This document shows positions 56,689 to 64,000 of a DNA stretch of 64,000 nucleotides, piece after piece. Source of the DNA: Phoenix dactylifera. Lineage: Eukaryota > Streptophyta > Magnoliopsida > Arecales > Arecaceae. Every line of letters begins with the position of its first letter. The first letter of the stretch is position 1. The position numbers were made by a program, and so were the translations under genes. The notes beneath the pieces are model-generated. The model was not told the origin of the DNA, did no database searches, and was given only the letters and a program-made list of their open reading frames with translations. The stretch is from positions 15,193,646-15,257,645 of the forward strand of contig NC_052399.1 in NCBI RefSeq assembly GCF_009389715.1, in the 5' to 3' direction.

Positions 56689-57453
56689 CACGGCACGCGA
56701 TTTGGCACCGGAACCCTTCTGTTCGGCTGCTCAGAGCCGAACAGAAGGATTCTGTTCGGCTGCTCAGAGCCGGACAGAACCATTCTGTTCGGCACTGTGC
56801 AGCCGAACAGAAGGCTTCTGTTCGGCACCGTGCAGCCGAACAGAAGGCTTCTGTTCGGTTGAGTGTTGCCGAACAGAGGGCTTCTGTTCGGCACTGTTCA
56901 GCCGAACAGAAGGGTTCTGTTCGGCGATCCAGTGCCGAACGGAGCACTGGAGGCAGGGGGGTGGAGCTACCTCGACGTGGTCGTGGAGGCGCCGGCGAGG
57001 TGCTCGTTGCTCGGGAGATGGCCGGGGAGGTGGTTCCGGGAGAATGCCGGCGACGAGAGGGAGAAGGGGAGAATGCCGGCGACGAGAGGGAGAAGGGGGA
57101 ACGGGGGGGTTTTGGGCGTTGGCGAGGTGCACTGCACCGACCGGCGACGAGAGGAAGAAGGGGGAGACGGAGGGGGTTTGGAGGGGCTTGAGGTGCTTGA
57201 GGCGAAGTTTTTTGGGCGGAAGGGAGAAGCCGGCTGGAGTGGTGTTTTGGAGGGGAAGAGCGGGGTGGGGGGGGGGTTTGGGGGGTGTAGAGAGCAATTT
57301 AGGTGAGGGGGTGGGGAGGGTGAAGGGTAATTTAGGATTTTTCAATTTTTTAGGGGTGTCCTTAGCAAATGGGGGGGTGTAGAGAGTATTTAATTTTTTT
57401 TTAATTTTTGGGGGGTGTCCTGAGCAATCGGGGGGGTGTATTTAGAACTACCC
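56689..57453 (-). repeat. Right terminal inverted repeat of the MULE
   Basis: Inner part mirrors 53215-53473, outer 50 bp mirrors 52852-52910. The middle (56950-57360) is a G-rich insert with no left counterpart. It contains a 28-bp tandem duplication built on GAGAATGCCGGCGACGAGAG (about 57041 and 57069) and may be another captured genic fragment. Confidence 0.85.
56703..56925. repeat. Right palindrome array, seven 33-bp units
   Basis: Units at 56703, 56736, 56769, 56802, 56835, 56868 and 56901, with the same 25-bp near-palindrome and 8-bp spacers (TGCTCAGA, ACTGTGCA and others). The count equals the left array, but centres and spacers differ. Confidence 0.95.
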
Positions 57454-57462
57454 CTCATCACA

Positions 57463-58734
57463 GTATGGTGCGTGCTATATAACAGTTGGAAAATAAGTGG
57501 AGGTAGCGACGTGAATTCAATAATGACCAGCCTGACGATAGCTTTACGCAAATGCGGAATGGTATGACCTAACCTCCACTTGTCACTGTCGGTCATGGAG
57601 CTATGTTATAGTTGAGCTGCTTTCTGCCTTGGTGCCGAAGTCCTGGCTGATAAGGTTTTATATTGGCTGATGATATTCACAGGAAAATACGTCTTGGACT
57701 CCGAAGTCATAGTTGGGTCCTACCCTGTAACCTAAGCCTATTTATTTACCAATGGTAACATTGAATCCCATGCATCAGTAGCATACTAAAGATAAATGCT
57801 CCTCTCGTTTCCCCCACGACAGATAATATGGTGGTAAACATATCCTTTGCTACCAAATGCTATCCAACCCCAGCTCAACAACTCATGCACTTGCAATGAA
57901 AGCACCGCTGTATCGCTGGGAGTATAGCCTGGACGGCTGGACATCAAGAGCCTCTAACCAGAACACCAAAATCCTAAGCTCAAATTACAAACCATTGGAT
58001 CTCAGTGTTGTAATGACTAGATATAGAGTCTAGGTTTGAGAACATTTGAAAGCCGTGGAACATGGCTGAGCCCATTCTATACTCTAGACTATACCTAATC
58101 TGTCTATTTGTGAAATGGTGGTATCAAGTTTTGTGGGGCAACCTGGAACACATAATTTAAATAGCTGTCAAGTTCTTTAGAACACAGAATGGCAAAGACC
58201 AGGCACATGCCTTGTTGCAACTAGATCTGATTCTCTAGCTCTTGAATTCAAGGTTATAAACAGCAAAGTGGATTTGTTCAAGAGGATCCCTAAGTCGTTT
58301 ATACATCTTTTACAATTGTCTAGTACAAATAAGTTATAACAACTTGTAATCTCTTGATTGAGCATGCTCAGAGGAATTTGCTTCATTCAACTCAACGAAA
58401 ACAGATTTTTCCAATTCTAAGTGCAGTATTATGCAGTATATATACCATGTTTCCTTCAGTAAGCATATTAGTGTAGGCTAAATGAATCGGTAAATTGTTG
58501 TGCCTTTCATCTTATAAACATCCTCGCATAAAGGCTGCCATCATGATTTCCAAGTAAGATCAGCAAAGTACATATTTTTACAATTAATAAAAACTCATGT
58601 CCAAGGCTAATTCAGAAAACCTTCAGCATCTGACAAGCAAAAAACCATGCGCATCAGAGGCTGGCAATGTCACATTCTCTGGGATGAGCTGTATAGACTA
58701 GTTACTGGATGAACTTTTCTTTTAAACTATAGAA
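57463..58734. other. AT-rich DNA beyond the MULE
   Basis: No gene or element recognised. Confidence 0.5.
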
Positions 58735-59744
58735 TCTGATTGCAGGGTGCAATTGGTGGCCTGGGATAATCGTATGGAGTTCCTGAAGGCTCAAGCAACA
58801 TCATGTTGTTAAGGTATAGTATCTGATCGCCACAGCATAATCAAAGATCTTATGAGAGGAATAAAGGTTCTTCAAGCAAATGGTCTCTGATTGCAGCAAA
58901 GGAACCTTGTCACGAAGTGTAAATTCTTGTTAGAAACAATATTATGCTCTGCATGCTGGAGACAGAAAAGTCATAAATACCTTGAAATCCTTTAGTCTTT
59001 TTCCAATCATGTTGGTAATGCGGCACTATCAATGGACATGATGAGCTGTAAGATCTGACCTGGTGTTGAAGTAATATCCATTCAATGCAATGCAAATTGA
59101 ATGTTAGAGAATGCTTGTAAGCTATGAAATGAATATATATTGCCACTATCAGAACAAAAATCATAATCAAGAAGCACCACAATTCCTATCAGTGCCTATC
59201 CATGCATGCCTTGCTAATAAAATATCGATATCAATAATCGGTTTGATGGTTAAGAACACCCACAACTTTTGCCTAAAACCTCAGCCAGAAACCTAGTCTA
59301 ACCTATCCTGGTATAATTTACAAAGTATTTTTTCATCACATTCTATCCGAAAATAGTATGTTCCACGCAAGTTGCTTCAACCCATATCCAACAGCACTTG
59401 GGCTGTCATTGTAAACATGAACAAAGCACTATAACCCATTTCTTTTTACTATACCATAGATGCAACTCCTGAATTTCTCTGATGGAAGTCAACTCTAGTT
59501 CATTATATGATTTAAACTTGCATTATCTTATTATGGCAGTCTTCTGTTTAAATTCTCTCTATAACCCAACACAATGCCTTAATGTCTGGTTTTGTTTCTT
59601 CCTAGAATACCAACAATAGAAACAACAACACGTATACGTTGACATGATAATTACACGACTGGTTTTATCATGGAGCACTCTGTTTGCTACAATAGGGTTT
59701 AACAACAATGACAATGATGAGGGCTTTAAAGCTCTTATCTCTCA

Positions 59745-59835
59745 ACCTCTGTCCCCCTCCCTCCTTCTCCCTTCTCCCTTCTCCCTCCTCCCTCCTTATC
59801 CCTCTCTCCCTCCCTCTCCGTCTCTCCCTATTTTG
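59745..59835 (+). repeat. CT-rich (CCCTCCCT)n tract
   Basis: About 90 bases of pyrimidine-rich simple sequence. Confidence 0.85.
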
Positions 59836-61096
59836 GTATGCCCCAAAACAGCATGGTATGGACTATATTGTGCCGAACCTGTCTCCGGCTGGTACACCCT
59901 CAGCAAACCTTGCCATCACTTTTTGATTCTTTGTCCACTTATCACAGTAAGATCAATAGAAGAAACCATTATACAGAAATAGTGGGGAAAAAAGATGCTG
60001 CCATTATGGAGAAATGGACTACTTTGGATGGTGCCATCATGGTGCTCTAGTATTCTGCCATAACATTTCTTGATTATTAATATAGTTTACAAGAACTATG
60101 TACAAAAAGCGCTATATTAAATGTAAATAAACCAGAAGATACTGAAGCATTGGCTTTTGAATCAATTAGTTTTGCAAATAGAATATTTCAGCAGTCATAT
60201 AAAAATGACATTAGTCTTCACTTGGCTTACATAACTTTATTATAATTTTGGAACCTCCTAATTTTTTGACTATCACTATATCAAACCTTTCAATAAAACT
60301 TGGGCTTTCGCATTCAATACATCTTTGGTGATCTAGCCTTGCAGAATGCAGACAAACTTGTCCAATGCAGCCAGACATGTCTTCTAGATGTTCTTGCCCA
60401 TCCTCTAGTTCCTGCCGATGTTGCCTTCGAGCTAAATGATTGTCAGGCTAATTTAATGCAACCTTCATGATGTGATACCCATCAGATAAAGGCATGGGGT
60501 CTTTGGTTCAGTAATCTAACTAGAATTCTTGAACTATATGCCAGATATAATTTTTCTTGCACCCTCTGAAATATAACTCTCAAATCTAACTGATTTAGCA
60601 AGTTGCCACTTGCCGCTAATGCATGTAGACAGAGCACAAATAAGTAGGCAATGACTGCCAATCTGAAAACCTTGAGAAACTAGCAATCAGGCATGTGCGA
60701 TGCATGCTTAAGAGAAGAGAGACTGATAGAATCTGGTTGAGAGTTGAATCTGAAAGCCCATTCTGTTTGGGAGTCTTATTAGAGAGAGATAGAGTCCAAC
60801 TTGTTTGGGAGATTTATGAAAGAGGTCATTGGGAAAGGAGGAGAGAGTCCGTGTGGTACTTAAAGGTCAGAAAACTAGTAGGGAAATTAATGTATTTTTA
60901 AGATAAACTGGAGGGATATTCTTGGTATCAAAATTGATAGATGGACAAGATTATTCCCTGATTTTGAAACTGTTATTTTTATATACTGTACAGGCTAGTC
61001 TCTAATTGATTTCCTCTTAATCATATGACGGTGATCAAGTAACTACTTCACAATGAAAAGTATTAGAACACTTGACAAATGATATGTTTCATAACT

Positions 61097-61304
61097 TTAG
61101 GTTGTATCTTGGGCAAGGTTCGCAATCTCGGCACTGGGCCCCTTAGAAGTATCATGCTGATATAGTGTCAGTATGCCTAGTACAGAGGTTGGTTCCACAT
61201 ATTGAGACTTGGTACGCCTTGTACCAGGTCTCGCTTCGGTACCAATACAATAAGATACACTCGGTGCAGGACAATACGCACTAGTACGTGAACCTTGATC
61301 TTGG
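61097..61304 (-). repeat. GTACC-rich repeat, copy c, opposite orientation
   Basis: Minus-strand landmarks GGTACCGAAGC, GTACCAAGTCTC and GAGATTGCGAACCTT match the family at 25004-25190, with strong divergence. Confidence 0.5.
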
Positions 61305-62944
61305 GTATTCAACTATGAAACATAAAGTTGTATTGCTATTTTTTTTGAATATAATAACTTCTTCTGGAAATGTCTCTACATGAAAAATTGTATCAGGATG
61401 CACAGGAGCTACCAAAGTTATTGTCCAAGGAGCATTATATTTCAGGATGCACAGGAGCATCAATTGATGATATGCAGTATCTGCAGTAAGCTTACCTTCA
61501 CGCACATATGGTCATGACTTGTCTGACAGTCTTATGAGGGACTTGGTATGAATTCAATGTCACCTACAGCATTCCCCTTTAAGAAGAAAAATGTTCAAGT
61601 AGCCATCTAAAGTCATTTATTCTGCCACAGTCTAATATTACTTAAACATGTTTCTCATGTTACAAGGTATTGATCTTATATTCAAAGGTCTCCAATCAGC
61701 AAATTATCTTCGAAGATCCTAATTCTCTAGCCAAAGACAGTGTTTAATGCATCTGACTAGACATGGGAAGAACTGCTTGATAGGATGCAAATGCATAAAG
61801 AATGTCATATTAGCATTTCAGATGACTATAGAATTAATTAAGCACTGATCCATGACCTCGTTTGTACTTCCAAAAGTTTTTCTTTATTGTTTTTTTGCAA
61901 ATGCTTCTTATGAAAGGCAATTATTTTAAAATTAAAATCTCGACAAGATATTTGAATAGCAGCTTCTAAGAGATTTAAAATTCTGCTGCTTTGTGCTGGT
62001 TATATGCTGATAAAGATTGGATTCCCAAATAAATCCAAACATTGCATATTCAAAGGAGACAACTTCTACAAAATCCTCTGGTAGGGCACTAGAGTATAAG
62101 TTTCTGCTGACAGATATCGCGCCCTTAATCCATCGTATAAACTTTCTTATGACTCCACTTGAACTATTTGTCTCAATTTTTAACAAAATCAATGGCTAGG
62201 ATAATTACATGAACATGATTAGGTAACTTTAACGAAAAGAACTCATTATAGAATTCATATTGAACATGGACAAACTAATGAACAAGGAAAAAAAAAGATA
62301 TATCCACAAATATCAACAACTTGATTAACAACTCAGAAAGCATGTGCTACTTGTACATCATTCTCAACTTACCTGCATGGGCAAAAGTTTTTGCATAATT
62401 TGGAGATCACTGCACTAGCAGCCAATCGAATTTCATGCCATGCATCATCTACAACTGACTCTTCACAAAGCAGAATCTGCAGATTGTGCTCTGGAACAAA
62501 AATGGTACATCCATTTTCAGAAATGTAACTATTTTACAACTACTAGAAACTTATATTTTCATGCATGTATTCTATCAAAAATCAGGGTTCACCGGTCAAT
62601 GATTCACAAGAAACTTATGCATCACTAGTTATTCAAGTGGGCAACACGTAATCATCAAATAGTGACAACCACTTGTTAGTGATAGACCACAACCAACATG
62701 TAAACAAATGTTGGTAAAACAGGTAGGCTTTTTTCAAAAAACTATAGACGAAATGCTATGTGACATCAATTCATGGAATATTTTGTCATCCCATTATTTG
62801 AACTCCAGATACCAATAAAAGAGTCAACTGAAAGTTTGAAGGACCTGAAAATCTCCTTACACAGCGTATTTGACACTTTCTATGCAACCCAACATGCCAT
62901 CCAGTTCCGGTTTCTAAAATCATGTTTACGAAGAAAATCCGTTC

Positions 62945-63047
62945 ATGTATACATACATGCATACATACATATAAATACATGCATATATACATATATACAT
63001 ACATACACATACATAAATAAATATATACATAAATATACATACATATA
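62945..63047 (+). repeat. (ATAC)n microsatellite
   Basis: About 100 bp of imperfect ATAC/ATAT tetranucleotides. Confidence 0.95.
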
Positions 63048-63273
63048 GTATAGATGAGCTTTTTTCTTTGATTTTTTACTTCCTATGTTTTTCCCCTCAA
63101 ACTCATGATGCGAAAAATATATGGGTTTTGACTGTCATCTGAAGCAGGTTGAACTTAATTTACCGACCAAAACAATTGGTGTTTTAAAGATGTGGATAAG
63201 GTGTGATCAACTTTTAGAAGCAGCAGTTGTCTCAAGCTAGAATGGTTGGAAGCTTCGAAAGCCCATGAATTTG

Positions 63274-63388
63274 CATACAAGTATCAGGTAAACTGTTATC
63301 ACATATGGTTGTTGCACCATTGTTCCCCTAAATTTACATACAGGTATCAGGTAAACTGTTATTACATATGGTTGATGCACCATTGTTG
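63274..63388 (+). repeat. Short tandem duplication, unit about 63 bp
   Basis: GTATCAGGTAAACTGTTAT and CACATATGGTTG...GCACCATTGTT occur at 63280-63325 and 63343-63388 with a few changes. Confidence 0.85.
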
Positions 63389-63389
63389 T

Positions 63390-64000
63390 ACAGCAGTTTG
63401 GTCTTGTGAGTCTGCAGAGAAACAAAATTACCAGGTCAGAAGTAAACTGAGAAAATTTTGCTATTTTTTAGGATCTTTGTGGCCGTCTTTTACCATGGCC
63501 ATTGTATAACTTTTGTTAATGAATTTGGGTTTATTACTTGATCTTATTGTTACCAAATTTTACATCATGTAGATTATGGTATGAGGTGAAAACCATATAA
63601 GAATTAGAAGTTAAATTTGTATAAGATCTGTCAAGAAAATATGCCTACGGCTATTTAGTTGTTGTCAAAAATATACTTCATTTTGAAATTTCTTCAAGCT
63701 TTTATTGGGGATTCAAGGGGCATCCCCAAGAAGTAAAGTGCCAGCATTGTGCCAGCACATGTGCCCACCATGCCAAATTGAAAAAAGAACTTAACACCTT
63801 TTCTATAATTAAAAAATATTTTAAAAAATAATTAATAGGGGATGTGCCAAGTTGCGATGGATGATGCTACTAGCCCATTTTGGGCAGGCACTTGATACTT
63901 TAGCACCCTTATAGATAAGAAGGTTTTGCTGTTCCATGAAAATGATGTATGCTTTTTAGTTTTCCTTAGATTCCACTTAGTTAGCTGAACACTTGTTATG
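63390..64000. other. AT-rich DNA at window end
   Basis: No feature recognised. Confidence 0.5.

Larger units (their letters stand above)
52852..57453. mobile_element. Mutator-like element (Pack-MULE type), 4.6 kb, with plant mobile domain gene and captured silencing-gene fragments
   Basis: The ends are GGGTAGTTCTAAATACACC and its inverted copy, followed inward by C-run/G-run and GATTGCTCAGGACACCCCCC on both sides. A perfect 9-bp direct duplication, CTCATCACA, flanks it (52843-52851 and 57454-57462), the Mutator signature. Similarity between the ends extends inward to TGCCAAATCGCGTGCCGTG (53455-53473) and its inverse (56689-56707). Contents are a transposase N-terminus (+), DRM fragment (+), AGO4-like fragment (-) and an intact MAIN-like gene (-). 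The identical target duplication indicates a fairly recent insertion. No transposase catalytic domain is present, so it is non-autonomous. Confidence 0.92.
58735..62930 (-). other. Scattered exon-like blocks of an unrecognised minus-strand gene
   Basis: Minus-strand blocks with coding character and splice-like edges are 62528-62373 (TAG acceptor, GTAAG donor; contains FVPEHNLQILLCEESVVDD and WHEIRLAASAVISKLC), 62190-61932 (SVSRNLYSSALPEDFVEV), 60447-60200 (PDNHLARRQHRQELEDGQEH), 59059-58981 (CAG acceptor, GTATTT donor; VRSYSSSCPLIVPHYQHDW) and about 58807-58735 (MMLLEPSGTPYDYPRPPI then stop). They could be exons of one gene or of a decayed one. I do not recognise the family, and the joins are not resolved. 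Confidence 0.4.

Noticed and set aside
61281-61505. 74-codon minus-strand frame
   Set aside because: Contains a local duplication (GCTCCTGTGCATCCTGA twice) and no domain; probably not an exon.

Overview
This is nuclear DNA from a flowering plant. Genes are split by GT-AG introns, recently inserted retrotransposons are abundant, and the protein families are plant-specific (CYP72A, SAC51-type bHLH, plant mobile domain). Gene and repeat style suggest a monocot, probably a palm, but that is an inference. Exon limits below come from reading splice sites, checking codon phase across each junction and comparing paralogous copies by eye.

Region 1 (1-29.7 kb) is a CYP72A cytochrome P450 cluster. Two near-identical five-exon genes (1757-5380 and 7581-11159, 515 aa each) lie in a 6.7-kb tandem duplication whose joints share GAGGT. 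A third plus-strand copy (21077-24309) is a pseudogene. A fourth, more divergent and apparently intact copy (29724-25375, minus strand, 520 aa) faces it tail to tail. Elements present in only one duplicate date themselves as later insertions: a LINE about 200 bp upstream of copy 1, a solo LTR in intron 3 of copy 1, a triple-LTR TRIM downstream of copy 1, a small TRIM in intron 4 of copy 2, and a 7.25-kb non-autonomous LTR element (LARD) with 2.57-kb LTRs and an AATGA target duplication (11813-19065).

Region 2 (29.7-47 kb) holds repeats and one gene for a small L18a-like membrane protein (39364-33077, minus strand, four exons, 155 aa, one GC-AG intron). Its 4.5-kb second intron carries a gypsy gag-protease relic that is itself interrupted by a GTACC-rich repeat. 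AT-rich DNA follows, with a degenerate minisatellite, an (AT)n tract and small TRIMs.

Region 3 (47-51 kb) is a SAC51-type bHLH gene (49649-50389). Its leader encodes a spliced conserved-type uORF ending AEYFRQLLKPVT, a hallmark of thermospermine-responsive translational control.

Region 4 (52852-57453) is the most striking part: a 4.6-kb Mutator-like element with long TIRs and a perfect 9-bp target duplication, CTCATCACA. It carries (a) an apparently intact 581-aa plant mobile domain (MAIN/MAIL1-like) gene, (b) the N-terminal zinc-finger part of a MULE transposase, and (c) a 521-bp segment, bracketed by 66-bp direct repeats, that holds the catalytic C-terminal part of a DRM-type DNA methyltransferase in one orientation and the N-terminus of an AGO4-type Argonaute in the other. 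DRM2 and AGO4 are core factors of RNA-directed DNA methylation and MAIN/MAIL1 proteins take part in TE silencing, so this transposon appears to have collected silencing-machinery sequences. Each TIR also contains seven 33-bp units with a 25-bp near-palindrome.

Region 5 (57.5-64 kb) is mostly AT-rich DNA with several minus-strand exon-like blocks of an unrecognised gene.
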